Assembly (NCBI GenBank): GCA_023055505.1
Contig: JALIRH010000007.1
Coordinates: 13,953,773 to 14,017,772 of the forward strand
Direction: 5' to 3'
Source of the DNA: Callipepla californica brunnescens
Lineage: Eukaryota > Chordata > Aves > Galliformes > Odontophoridae
Length of the DNA stretch: 64,000 nt
The position numbers and the translations under genes are program-made. Under the pieces are notes generated by a model that saw only the letters and a program-made list of their open reading frames with translations, had not been told where the DNA came from and did no database searches. Below are positions 38,336 through 51,258 of the stretch, piece after piece (the first letter of the stretch is position 1; the number at the start of each line of letters is the position of its first letter).

Positions 38336-41037
38336 CAGGTTTTCACTTTTAAAATAATCAGATAAAAATATTCCAATAGAATAGCAGTTATGAAAACTAG
38401 TAAACAGCATATTCAAAGTAAAGATGGGTACTTTCAAAAAATGAATACTTTCAATATTTTAGAAAAAAATTAATTTCTAACTTAAAAATGTTAGAACCTC
38501 CAACCTCCTGATTAGAATTCCAACACAATCTTTTCTGATCTTGGATTAGAGTTCACATACCAAAGCAGGGGTCTATTTAAGAGAATATATATGAGAACTA
38601 GGCACAGGCAGCATCACTGCCCTATCAGTTACCATATGAATAAGCTCTTCCCTCATTTGGATGGCTTCTTCACACTTGGATGAACAGGAATTGTAACAAT
38701 CCTTTCTCTACAGACTTCTGCAGCTCAGAAAAATTTGGATATTATGTTTATCATAAAGTGTACCAAAATTGGACAAAAAAAAAAAAAAACAACTCAAGTA
38801 GCACAGTACAAGAAAAACCTATCATTTCATTCTTCTGAGGCTCTTTTAACACTAGGTTTTCAGCACCTAAAACAATGTGTTCATGAAATCTTTTACAGAA
38901 ATAAGACCAAGTTTTGAATTTTCAGTCTGTTACCCCATATCAGTTGGAGAAATTGGACACAAATATCAACAGAATTCATTACTCATCATTACAAAAGCAA
39001 TCTCACGAGGCAAAAAAAAAAAAAAAAAAAAAAAAAAGCCTAAGCAAGACAGAATTCTCTTTGTTTAATAGTATGAAAATATGTTCAGATCTTTCATCAC
39101 TTCAATGCAGAATTTTCCTTGATCAAGAAATGTCATATCCAAATCTTTATTTAATTAACTCTGAAAATTGAGGCCTACTTCATTCCCCTGCATAGAGTAA
39201 CTCCAGTAAACAAAAATCTCTGGAAAATAAAGGAGATAGTAAAGAATATTTCATAATCCCCAAAACTTTATGGTTCTAAAAACTTCCTCCTTTAGAGGAA
39301 AAGATATGGAGTGGTAAAATGATACAACTTCTGAAGGGTGGTCTTAATCTCCTTATGTTTACTACAACTGGAACAAATGAGAAATATCTTCACCTCCACA
39401 GGAACATGCTGTTAAGAGAACTTTTTTTAAGGAGTAATATTTCACAATTTAACTGGAGAAGGACCAAATCTGGGCCACCAAATCCAACCCTGAAGAAGTG
39501 ATCTGACCTCACCTAGAAGGCAGATATTTCTAGTGTCTTACTCTTGAGAAGACAGACTGTTCCAACTCTGACTGAAACACAGGTACAGTCTGAGAAATTA
39601 GAAAAATATAAAATACATGCATATACATATGTGGGTGTCAAAGGCATTCTATATGGCATTCCATTCCTGAAAGGCTTTCCAATTCCTAAATCACAAATTC
39701 CAGTTTACTTTGCTGAAAACAAGTAAGTAGAAAACTAAGCAGAAATGTTCTTCCTCACAATTCATGAAATAAAATCAAAAGCAATTAATCATCCTGTTCC
39801 TCCTGTATACACCAAGTAAACAAAAGGAGTTTGGATCAGCGAGCCTATGAATAATACCTTGAATGAAGGGATCATACATAGAACAGTGTATGTACTGCAA
39901 TCATACATAGGGTTTTTTTCTAAAAAAATTTGGAAATAGAGATGCTAAAGAATAACTTAACAGTGTCAAAGAGAAAAAGCCATATTCCAACACAAAGAAA
40001 CATCTACAAAAACACTGGAATTCTTTTTACAGAAAAGAGACTGGATAATTAGGAAAAAAAATCCAAAGCTGGACATGAGTCAGTGATGTATTTCATGCTC
40101 CAAGAAATATAATTAGGGGTACCACATGAGATAGGCTTAGACAAATCCTGCTCAATTCAGCATATTGACCAGGCCACAGCTGGAGTCCAATAAACAACTG
40201 TTATACACAGATACGGGCCAACTGAAGAAAGTTAAAAGCAAAGAAAATGGACAACTGAAAGAATCAGGAACCTGATGCTGCTTACACTATAGAAGATATT
40301 AACAACCTTCAGATACATAGAAAACTGCTGCAAAGAGCAAATATTGTACTGGGAAAAAAAAGAACAGTAACAGCAGTTCTTAAAAAAAAGAAAATAAGAG
40401 AGAGCCAACAGAGCAAAGAAATAAAGGTTAGTAATCTTGCTTTGATAGTGATCAACATGGGGCTCCTGATGCCAGGGAGCAGATGGAGTGGGCTGCCTTA
40501 ACAAAAAAGGTGAGCAGAAAGCCCTGGATGGGACAGGGGAAGCAACCTTAACCACCATAAGAGTGTCCCTGAATGCATAAGCAAGAAAAGCTGTGTAAAG
40601 TGTAAGACAAAGTATAATATCCAAGCAGACAGACTAGTTAGGAACGTTTATAAACAGACATAAGAGACATGCGAACAATAAACATTCCTATTGGGCAAAG
40701 AAAAAACATATTGTTAGTTCTCTTCACTGCATCTACAATTACAGTGATTGGCAGTCAAGATATTAATTAGCTAGCTAGCTAGACCTAGTAACATACAACA
40801 AAAAATAATAACTGTGAATTCAGCTCAACAGGGCACTGCAGTCAGATTTATGCATTGCTTTTCAACAGGGGTAAAAAGTCCTAACTTAATGTTGGTGTAA
40901 TGCTATAATGCAAAGGAAAGCACAACAATAACAGCCGGGTAGCAAAGTTCCTGGCTGCAACAAGTGAGGATATTCTCAAATGCAGCAGCTAAGGACACAG
41001 AAATAAAGGTTAAAAAAAAAAAAAAAAAAAAAAAAAA
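38336..41037. other. AT-rich stretch with A26 runs
   Basis: It holds A runs at about 38776-38789, A26 at 39012-39037 and A26 at 41012-41037, and a (TAGC)n stretch at about 40766-40782. The part at 40120-40260 has faint CR1-like wording (gaccaggccacagctggagt) but I do not call it. A minus-strand frame of 130 codons at 40232-40624 shows no recognisable domain. Confidence 0.5.
41012..41037. repeat. A26 homopolymer next to LTR copy 3
   Basis: Uninterrupted run of 26 A immediately beside the decayed 3' side of LTR copy 3. Another A26 run lies at 39012-39037. Confidence 0.95.
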
Positions 41038-41253
41038 TCTACTAACCCTTAGAAGGCTTCAGGTAGACAGGGATGTCCAGTGAGGTACTCTTACCTTCAC
41101 TGCCAGCCCTTAAATGAGGTCTGGGAAAGAGTGGATCTTGGCTCCACCCATTGCAGTCACTCAGGTGTGTTGCATGTACCTCAGCTCCCCTGGGTTGGCC
41201 CTTCCTTCCCACCAGATGCTCAATCACTGGTTCAAGCTATGACTCAGCACCCA
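41038..41253 (-). mobile_element. Solo LTR-like element, 3'-truncated (family copy 3)
   Basis: The minus strand opens TGGGTGCTGAGTCATAGC and follows the order of copies 1 and 2: GAACCAGTGATTGAGCA, a CACCTGAGTG-like segment, GGTGGAGCCAAGATCC, then CATTTAAGGGCTGGCAG. It fades out toward the A26 tract, so about 100 bp of the 3' part seen in copy 1 is missing or unrecognisable. No target duplication is visible. The conserved TTTAAGGG is the best candidate core promoter of this family. Confidence 0.65.
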
Positions 41254-44200
41254 CAACATTACTGTAGTGGAAATCCTATCTCCTATTTAGAGTTGCACTG
41301 AACCAGATTCTAAGAGCCTGTGTGTTCTTTTCAAAAGATTAAGTCTAATTTCCCCTCACTCTTTAACTTATTTAATGATTATTAAGAGGAATAATTTTTC
41401 CCTAGGAAAAAAAACAACATTTTCCATGCCTCAAAGATTACCCATGCCTACTTCCTGGAAACTTCTTCAGCAGTCTGCTCTGCCAAGGAGCAGGAGCTCT
41501 TGTCCTTGAGAGAATTTGCAAATTGAGGAAATATTTTCTGTCATACATCTCATAGCACGTTTGAGAGTAATACTCAAAATCAGACCCTCTGAAAAATAAT
41601 AAAATTGGAAAGGATTAGGAATAAAATGTTAAGAGAAAGAGCTGTCAGCATTTATTCATTCAGCCTGATCTACAATGCTATGCATGGTATTAAGCTTGAA
41701 GAAAAGGAAAGTTTAGCAGGCAAAGTCAAGGAAGAGAGAAATACTGTCCTTATTTATATACTTCTGGGTAAAAAAACAAGAGATACAAAAAGCAGTTAAT
41801 CAAAGTATGCCTCTTTTAATCAGTTCAAAGAAGAAAATACACAATGAGATTTACTGAGACTATTTCCAGATAGACTAGTTATGTATTACAAGAGAAGATC
41901 TGCCAAGCAAAACTGACGTTTTTGTCAAGGACCCAACACTTCTTTTGTTAGCACTTTGGGAAGGTTCTATTTTAGACTTACTATTACATACTACCTCAGA
42001 CTGAAAGCTCATTAGTAGCTGCAATTAATCAGGTGCCCCCCTTTCAGAAAGAAATTCAGCTAAGTATTACCATTTTAGTTAAAAATTGAAATATGCATTT
42101 TGAAGTAAGTCTCTTCCAGTCACCTCCCACTTATTCATCACACTGCACTTTGCACTGTGGCATAGTCTCAGGGTACACGTGCTGGATTCTTTTCAGGTGG
42201 AATTAACCTTAGTGGAGGCATGCTCCAGGACACACCTAGAGAGCTTGACCACTACCAGGTGTGCAGTTCACAGAATCAGGCTATAGCTTATTTGTAATAA
42301 AACACTAAGGATTCAAATAGTGTGAACATTTAGTGTCTCTGCCTTACTCTATCTACTCCTATTTTGATGCACTACTTTCCAACATCAGATGTGCCTTTGG
42401 TGAATTCCAAACCACTTTACAATGCAAACTGCAGAGCAGCAAATAAGGACGGTAATGAAAGTCAACTGAAAAGCACATTCCTAATCCAACGTAACTGATG
42501 TATGAGTTTGAAGATGGAATAAAGACTCTTTGGAATGGAATATGCATCACAGTTCTATGCTTTGTTTTGTAATGTACATAAATACCTTTTTGTTTTGAAA
42601 ACAGTTTTCCTCTCAACCTTTACTCAGATCACTGGCAGTTAACTCTCTTGGATAAAAAGGTCAGCAAGTCTCCGACACTTCTGAGCACACCAGGTTAATA
42701 TAAATGCCAAAAAGGAGTGCCATAATCTAAGAGGTAACATCTACACTGATAAATAAAGCACCTGGGGGTCTGGAGGTCAGCTGGCAGTGAATAGCTTCAA
42801 TCAGTGAATCTAAACTCTTTGCCTTTCTAGAAGACGTGAATACCATAATTGTGCTGCCCACACAAATGGTCTACACTAGGGTTTGGATATTGTCTGAAAG
42901 ACTGCTAAGTAACCCAGGACCAAATTACGCCAAAGAAAATGCTGAAAGGTTAACAGTAAGATCAAATACATTTGAGTGTTTGAAGCCATGCCAACACGTT
43001 TTAGTGTTCTTAGTAGTCAGCAACACCCACCTACAGAATATAGATGATATCAAACCTATCTTCAGCTATTATTTGGTTTATATGGCAGTTATTTGACGAA
43101 AATCAAAGTTCCCAAACCTTGAGGTACGACCATATGTCTAGGTACCACCAGTGGAGAGATTATAAGACTACTAGGTTTTAAAAAAACAAAGACAAGTTGT
43201 TCTATTCCAGTACACTGAAACATTCATAAAAATTATCCATAGAGCACGTTAGTGAAAGTACCTTAATCTCACACATGAACATGAAATTAATTCCACAAGA
43301 CACTTGATCTGAAAATACCAAGCAAGCTAATGAGTGGCTATTTAGACTGCAATTTACAATTAGCGTAACTAAATATTTTTGTGAAATACTATTCTCAAAT
43401 ATCATGGAAAATAACTCCTGGAAAAGACTTCTCAGCATTTCCTGCAGCTTCTACAGAGAGCACACAAGCTTCTTTTAAGTGTCTTCTTTTAAGCCACATT
43501 CAGCTAAACACGATAGAGAATTAGTTCTCAGTGAGCAGATGTGTTCCTAACAAAACTGCAACATCACAACTTAAAGCAAGGATTATAGTCAGTGAAGTCA
43601 GTTAGAAGGAAACACTGTCCTTATCCTTAAATAACTTTCCTCCACCTCCCATTTTAGAGGCTGTTTTGATTACTTAATTTAAGGCAAAAAGATTCTGTCT
43701 TCTCAAGACAAGGACAAATTCTCCATTCTCTTGACAGGAGTCTGTTTGCCAAAGTTTCACAGAAGTTCTTGAAAAATAATGATGCTTTGCAGAGCAGTCT
43801 ACTATTTACTACTTCTAAATTCCATCCAAAAGGAACTTACAGAACTACATCATGTTCATGTCACACCTCAGTGCCTTAAGCCATGGCAGTAGACTGGTGG
43901 GTTTATTTTGTTTATTTTTCTTCTGCCAGATATACTGGGCTAAGTCATAAGTTTTGTGAGGCTGCATAGTCCGGAGCTAATTTTCAAAGAAAAAATATCT
44001 CCCAGAGGAGACAGCACTAACACTAATTGCTTAAAAAATACACATGAAGCACTCGCTGCACTTTTTTGTGACACTCAGCAGTGAATCACATATTAGACTA
44101 ATAGAACGGAAATGTTATAAAATTTAAAAGATGAAGTCTTCATTTTATGCTATAAATTGATGAACCAAGATGTTTTTGTGGAAGAGAATTAGTTTGACCC

Positions 44201-45253
44201 CAGTCAGATTAAAACGACACTAGAATTATAAGAATTACAGAGTCAACTCAAGCAGGTTTACTACATTTAATTATATTTAGCTACAAAACCTACATCCAGT
44301 AGACATTAAGTTAACCTTACTGACATTTCTCAAAATCTGCCAAACTATTGAAAGCCGAAGAGAAGAAACAGAGCTATCAGAGTCTAAAGTATGGACTCTC
44401 CCTACTACACACAGATAGAAATCACCCAGAAAAAAGAAACAACTCATTGCCCCTTGAGGTCTAGATAACTCCTGACTGCCTGCTCACTTCTTCATTCACA
44501 TATATTTCCCCTTAATAACCACCCTAAAATCTACCCTCCAGTAATGTTTCTGTTATTTAAATATATATATAGAAATATATACATATATATATATATATTT
44601 CTCCTCTCTTCAATTTTTTTTCTTTTTATACTTGCCAGCCAGTAAAATGGACTGTCTCCAAAGAGTAGATGTTGTGTTAATGAGAAAGCCAGAAACTTCT
44701 TTCAGGGAATAATGTAAAGCTCATAAAGGGGAAAGGAGCGGAAAAAAAATGGAGTACAGAAGTAGACAGGAACATAAATTGTTCGTTTGCCCCAATCCCC
44801 TCCTCTCCTTCTGAATTAATCATGGGGCAAAATAAAACATGAAGAGGCTATAAAAACAAAATCAAGTCTGATTATTAATGATCATTACTTCTACTTGCAG
44901 TCAATACCTGATTATCCATTTTCTTCTCCTTCATGACAGCTGAAAGAAACGTTCTAGAGAGCATTAGCCACAGATGATTCCAATCACTGCAACTACACTC
45001 TTCGTAACAACAAGTTTGATTTTTGTTTTCTTTCTCTAAGGGATCAACTACAGGTAGTAAAAGACAGAAGGAAGCATTCTTCCAAGCTACAATTTATACT
45101 GTCAAAATGAAAAGAAAGCTCTTCTGGGTTGCGTATGTAAATCAGAACTAAACAATACCAGTTCATTAATTTTCATCAGTAAACTGCTCATATCATTTTG
45201 ACAATTCAAATTTCAGATTTGTTCCCAGGAAAACCGCTCTATTAAAGCTACAG
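41254..45253. other. AT-rich stretch with an (AT)n microsatellite
   Basis: No gene or clear transposon. An imperfect (AT)n/(ATAT-C-AT)n repeat lies at 44558-44606. Confidence 0.55.
44558..44606. repeat. Imperfect (AT)n microsatellite
   Basis: Two blocks of alternating AT separated by AGAA and AC interruptions. Confidence 0.9.
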
Positions 45254-46185
45254 ATCATAGAATAACAGAATGGCTTGGGATGAAAAGAACCTTAAGGACT
45301 TGAACCTTAAAGTTCCAATGCCCTACTGTGGACAGGGTTGCCCCATCCAATCCTGCCTTGAAAATTGCTAGGGACTGAACATCCACATCTTCCATGGGCA
45401 ACCTTTTCCAATGCCTCACCACTCTCACAGCGAACAACTCCTCCCTACCATATAATCTAAACTTACTCTCTTTTAGTTTATAACCATTACACCTTGTTTT
45501 TTCACTACACTCCCAGATAAAGTATCTTTCCCTTATCTTTCTTGTACATGCCCTTTAAATACGGCAAGTCTGCTTGCCATCCCTGGAGCCTTGTTTTCCT
45601 TGGCCAAATAACCACAATTCTCCAAGCCTTTCTTCATAGCAGACATGCTCCAGCCCTCTGATCATCTCTGTGGCCCTTATTTGGGCCCAGTATAACAGCT
45701 CTACATCTTTCTTGTTCTGGGGGCCCAGGCCTGGATGCAGTACTCCCAATGGTGCCTCACAAGGGCAGAGTAGAGGGGGACGATCACCACCTTTGACCTG
45801 CTGGACACCTCTTGTGATGCAGCCAAAGATACAGTTGTTCTTCTGAGAAGTATGCACACACTGCCAACTTGTGTCCAATTTTTCATCTATCACAACCCTG
45901 AAGTTCTGCTCAGGGCTGCTCTCAATCCTTTTATTCTCCAGCCTGTACTCATGCTTGGGATTGCCCTGATCCAGATGCAGCACATTGCACTTGGATAAGT
46001 TGAACCTCGTTCAGTTCACATCAGTCAACTTCTCAGTCCTGTCCAGGTCCTTTTCAATGGCATTCCTTCCTTCTGTCAGATCAACAGTACCACTCAGCTT
46101 GGAGCCATATCCAACCCTGCTGAGGGTGTACTCAGTCCCACTGCCTATGTAATTTATGAAGCTACTAAAAAGATCCCCCCGAAGT
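45254..46185 (-). mobile_element. CR1 LINE 3' end, about 0.93 kb
   Basis: The plus strand begins ATCATAGAATAACAGAATGG, the reverse complement of the CR1 tail. It runs through the 3' UTR into the RT C-terminal part. The minus strand encodes the family's [16 protein letters not shown], a [22 protein letters not shown] stretch and [17 protein letters not shown]. Frames are interrupted in several places. It is 5'-truncated near 46185, where it meets a second CR1 in the opposite orientation. Confidence 0.95.
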
Positions 46186-46204
46186 ACATGCTCAAAGCAA
46201 AATG

Positions 46205-46310
46205 TGCTTAAAGAAGACTTCTTAGGAACATGATTTAGTGGGAAATATTAGTGACAAGTGTACAGATGGACTAAATGATCTTAAGAGTCTTTTCCAACTT
46301 TGGTGATTCT
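46205..46310 (+). mobile_element. CR1 LINE 3' tail, head-to-head with the preceding copy
   Basis: About 105 bp of sense CR1 3' UTR: taggaacatgatttagtggg, ggactaaatgatcttaagag and ttttccaactttggtgattc. Its 5' truncation point lies about 20 bp from the 5' truncation point of the minus-strand copy. Having its own 3' terminus, it is a separate insertion and not an inverted part of the neighbour. Confidence 0.8.
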
Positions 46311-47499
46311 TTCTTGTTGGAATCAGTATCTTTTCTGAAAAGATGTTTGCTTTTGAAAGCCCTTTGAGACCAATGCATCTCACTACATCTTCAACCTTGA
46401 TGGCTTCAATTGAGTTGTAATGGTGCTATGTTTTGGTTAATGTAACATTTAAAGAAGAAAAAAAAAAAAAAAAACACAACTATTACTCTTTCAGAAGCAT
46501 AATTTTCTTTCAATGAATAAATTAATTTTTGAAAACAGAAGGTACAATGGATACATTTAAGCCTCATCTTTCTTAGGTAAAAAGGGTGATATATACCTAA
46601 TTTCAGATGATTGGGAGCAAAGATGTAAAAATGTGAACAGTAAATACATTGACTGTATTCAATTTCTACCATCCTCCCCTTGGCAACGATGCTATGAGAT
46701 AAATGAGTAACTAGACTTTAAACTGGTGCCACTTGCTAATTTTGGGATACAGTAGATTTAAGTAATTTTCTAATGTAAAGTAATGATGATCTTCCTTGTA
46801 AGTATACCAAGAAAACACTACGTTTCTGTGGAGCTAGCTACAGTGTGTTAAAATGCATCTATTATCTACAGACTATATGAAGACTAAGGGAATTCTATTT
46901 CCATGGATATAATTTCAATAGGTAGTAAGAATAAAAATATAGTGCCTTACAAATTTTAAATTGAATTATTTATAGCAGTAGATTCATGATAATATCGAGA
47001 AAAAGTACCATATTACTATTCCATAGTACAGTTCTTGTTAGAAAATATCGGTATTTTTTTTTATTTTTTTTTCCTATTTTAAATATATTACAAGAAAATA
47101 TACAGACAGGAATGCACATCTGTTCTAGTAGAATCAAAGATTCCTTTAATGATCACAAAATCCTGAATAACAGAGATTTTAGCACTGTAAAGTAACTCTT
47201 CAAAGCACACTTAAAAGTTTAATCCTTTTATGTAACGTCATTTTTTCTCTTATTTTTTTAAAAACATTCTTCTGTTCAGCACATCCAGCACATACACCAT
47301 ATGATCCACCAGATGCCTTAGTAATTAATCCATCTTTTAAGTGAAAATACAATGAATAGTTGTATAAAACAGTGTGTTGATGCAGCTGATAAACAGGCTG
47401 ATAATTTATGAATAGAAATAGAAAAAAAAAAAAACTTTATAAAAAGCTATAGCTACATCACAAAACAAGATTGTTAAAACTGAACTGGCAACACTTCAT
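46311..47499. other. AT-rich stretch with no recognised gene
   Basis: Contains an A run at about 46458-46473 and T-rich sequence at 47054-47080. Nothing else recognised. Confidence 0.55.
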
Positions 47500-48115
47500 A
47501 GAAGCATAAAATATCCTGAGTTGGAAGGGAACAGGAAGGATCATCAAGTCCAACATCCAGCTCTACACAGGACCACTCAAAATTCAAACCCTACGTATGA
47601 AAGCAGTGTCCAAACTCCTTGTACTCAAACAGATTTGGCACTGTAACCACTGCCCCAAGAAGCCTGAACCATGCCTAGCACTCTCAGGTAAACAGCCTAT
47701 TCCTAACATCCAGCCTGACTTTCCCCTGACACAGCTCTGTGCTGTTCCCTCTATTGCAAGAAAGATAAGATCTTGCCCATTCTCTCACCTCATGACGAAG
47801 CTAGTAGCTGCCCCAGCAGGCATGTGGAGGCACAGTACTGGTGATGACCAGACCACTGTTGAGGCTGGACAGGCTCCTCTAGGGTGACAGCACCAAGCAA
47901 CAGGTGTGATGTCACAAAGTCATAGTATGTCACACCACCAGTGGATGGACTGTGACCTCATGGCCCACTACAGCATACACTGGGGCATGACAGAGCCAGG
48001 CCCAGCCCACCTCATTCCTGGACTCTGTCTGAGTGACTTTGGCCACTCCTCATACTTGCAACTCTGAGCCCCATTCCATCTTTGTAGCCCTCCTGTGGAT
48101 ATTTCAACTCCATCC
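47500..48115 (-). mobile_element. CR1 LINE with an unidentified interior segment
   Basis: 47505-47800 matches the antisense of a CR1 3' UTR: aatatcctgagttggaaggg, aaggatcatcaagtccaac, ggcactgtaaccactgcccc, cccctgacacagctctgtgc. 48065-48115 again looks like CR1 (tctttgtagccctcctgtgg). Between them about 47805-48064 does not match CR1 and includes TGTGATGTCACA-like and GTCATAGTATGTCAC wording. It may be an insertion or a highly diverged part. I see no clear flanking duplication. Confidence 0.75.
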
Positions 48116-50739
48116 TTAAAATAAATCCATATCAGAGATTACCACACATCCTTGTGTTACCATTAACTCAGGGCTCATGAAGGATAGCAGAACAACTAAA
48201 TGTTACCTTTACTAAAACACTGTGTATAACAGAAGGATACTGTAAAAAATAGAGGTAAAGAAATGCACAAAATCATATTATAATTCCTGCTTGAAGAGAA
48301 TATTTTATTAGTATTGAATAAACTTGCATTTTATTAACACAATCACACTGGTAAGTAATTCCTTAAGCCTTTCTAAAAACAACTGTTAAATGGGATTTGT
48401 ATGGAAAGATACATGCCCATGAATTTCCTTGCAGTATCTGGGTCTTCGCTGCAGGCAGTGAAACAAATGAAAAAAAAAAAAAGCCACTCTTTCTTTGCCT
48501 GTTGATTGAACAGCCTTTGCTGGAGAAGATTTCAACATATGCTTGTAATAAAAAGTTTTCAAATATGAAATACATCCTCATGATATCCATTGTGAGATCA
48601 ATTTTGGTGTTTTCTGCCAATCAACTTAATAGTCTTATGCATACTTAGAGGAGAAAGAGATTTCATAGAAGAAACAAAATAAATCCTCATCACTATCTCC
48701 CATGTTACTCAAGACAGTTTTTAATGTGGATGCTTGTTCTTCTGTTTAATATATTCACATCAAATACCCGCTATTATATTTTATATTATAAATCCATTCC
48801 CAGTGATGTTAAAATACCACTCCTGATTTACACAAGCAGTGGAAGTAAGTATGTTTTTACTCTCGAGTTAAATGACTGCATAATCTTCAAAGAAGTCCAT
48901 ATTCAATATTGGATGGGACAGGACAATGCACAAACTATTCATGCTAAAAAAATATAAATTAAAACTGAGATACTGAAGAAAATTTTATAACTGAAAATCA
49001 TTCTCCGTGTCATTTTCATTGAAGTTTCATCGTGTATTCATGAAATATAAACTACTGAAAGAAATATACTCAATCCACATTTAAAACACAAACAAAAACA
49101 AACAACGACAACAAAAAATCCAATACCTTAATTAAACCATCTTTTCTTTAGCTTCCCCACTGGTAAAGCAGGAACAATAATGCTCACTCACTTGGCATTG
49201 TATTCTGACACCACTATTGCCACTATGTGCCACTATTTCTAACTGATGTTGTTTATTGGTGGACGATAATAGCCATAATAGTATGAATTGCAATAGTAGT
49301 ACCGAGGAAGCTCTGCCCACCAGCACACACAGCACAGCAAACACACATTTTTTCTGCTAGCTTCTAAAGAGTATTTAATCACCAACTACAGACTTAGCTC
49401 TGAGCCTCACATGAACTCTATCCACTCACTCCATTAGTCTTCCTGCAAAACTGGGCATAAAAAGGGAACCCTCATCAAGAGTCATAATGACTACAATTCC
49501 TTTTTCTTTTTTCTTTTTTAAAAGAAAGAATAAGCAAGAGTTCACAATAAAAACACCAACAGGCTTTGATTTCATCGCTGTTTGGGTAAGACTGCTTCTG
49601 CGGTCTTCAACAAGTCAATTACCCCTCTGCTACATACCTCTACCACCAGAACAAGGAACTCAGTAGTCCTTTAAATCAAGGAAGTGCTATGAAACTTGGC
49701 TGCTCAGACTCTAGGAAGATCATCTACAGCCTAAGCTACTCCTGCTGTGTTTTTCCCAGCAGACTGCATTATACAGAATGTGCCTGATCACAGGAAGAGT
49801 TTCTCCTCAGTCTTTATTCATCTCATGACTTAGAAAACCCACACAAACCTCGCAAAGGCAAAATTCCCAAGCTAACAGGCAAACAGTTGTGCAATTTTGG
49901 CATGGCATAGGGAAGCATTGTAAGACTACAGATTTTATGGTATTATTCAAGTTGTGAACAAGCACCATGCCTCTCTAAGTACAGTAAAAAACAACTGAGG
50001 TTTTGCATTGATTTTCCTGCCCACAACTTCTCTAAACACTACAAATGCATTTCGCCCTTACTACAGTCTGAACTTCACAAGATGATAAACATGATAATAT
50101 TGATTAGATTGTGCTGAAGTGTTACAGCTTTTCAAGGTTATATCCTTTCGAGAGTTTGTAAATCTCATTACAAAAATCTGCCTGCTGATATACATAAACA
50201 GAGCGGCAAAAGAACTCCGGCGTGACAGCTCTCACTGGAGAGAAACTCATTCAGACAAAGTTCAGACAATCAGGTACAGAGGAGCTCAGAACATCAGCCT
50301 ACCTTCTTTTCAAGAAAAGAGATAAAATAAATTTATATCATCTCTGGATGAGTAAAATTAACACATGACATCTGGAATGAAGTACAGTCTTGGGCCTCTG
50401 ATGGATTTAATAGACAGCTTCATCAGAAAAATAAAGGATGACCAAATCCTTCTAAGTATTTTACTTCAACATGAAGGCAGTTTTTATAGCAAATGAACCT
50501 TAACTTTAGGTGAAAGTGAACATCAGCCTTTCTCTCCTTTCAGCAAATAAAATACATAAACAAAACAGCACACTGAAAAGGTAGTATAGTAATTTGCTAA
50601 ATTCCAAATTATTCTTGAGGTACACATCCATTCTTAACCATTGGAGGGAAAAAAAAAAAGGGCACTTAAAAGCCATCTGCTTTTTAAAAACTTTCACTGC
50701 TTCCAGTTTCTCTCTGAGTAATTATGGAGAAAAAATGTG
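48116..50739. other. AT-rich stretch with no recognised gene
   Basis: Short open frames on both strands at 48.36-48.65 kb overlap each other antisense and resemble nothing known. A CT/TC-rich stretch lies at 49500-49520. Confidence 0.5.
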
Positions 50740-51258
50740 TAACATTAAGGATGCCCAGGTGGCCCTAGCAGACAGAAGGCCAGGCAGGAGTCAGCACTGC
50801 ATGCTGGCAGCCACACAGGCAAACAGTATCTATGCAGATGTGATCAACCTGGCTACTTCTCTTAGCTTAACCCTTCTTAGAACACATCCAAACACTGCAA
50901 CAAGTTCTGGGCCCCCTGGTACAAGAAGCATACTGACAAACTGGACCGAGTGCAATGGATGTCCTCAAAAATGGCTAGAGCACTTCCCAAGAGAAACTCA
51001 GATATTTTTGTTAAATCTGGAGAAAAGACAGCTTTAGGGGGGCCTGCTGCAGTCCCCAGCTCAGTGTGGGAATAGCTCAGCAGTGAAGAATGTTGCCCAC
51101 AGAGGTTATGTACCCTCCATCCTTGGCAGTTTTCCAGATGCAATGAAGAAAAACCTTGAACAGCCAAGTCTAAATTCAGGACAGATGTTGTTTTCTGCAG
51201 GTTAGACTCATTGACCCCCAAAGGTCCCTTCTACCTTAGTGAACCTCAGTTTTCTATG
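50740..51258 (+). mobile_element. CR1 LINE 3' end, diverged
   Basis: Sense-strand pieces match the RT C-terminus (tgcccaggtggccctagcag, ttctgggccccctggtacaa, gcatactgacaaactggacc), then the 3' UTR (gcccacagaggttatgtacc, gcaggttagactcattgacc, aaaggtcccttctaccttag). It ends with ctcagttttctatg. It is well diverged, and the open frames on both strands here are by-products. Confidence 0.8.

Noticed and set aside
40120..40260. Possible CR1 fragment on the plus strand
   Set aside because: Only short words resemble CR1. There is no terminus or continuous match, too little to call.
40232..40624. 130-codon minus-strand frame with hydrophobic stretches
   Set aside because: The phenylalanine and leucine richness comes from A-rich sequence on the other strand. 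No domain or splice context supports it.
39012..41037. Two A26 runs exactly 2,000 bp apart (39012 and 41012)
   Set aside because: Flanking sequences are unrelated, so the equal length and round spacing look like coincidence.
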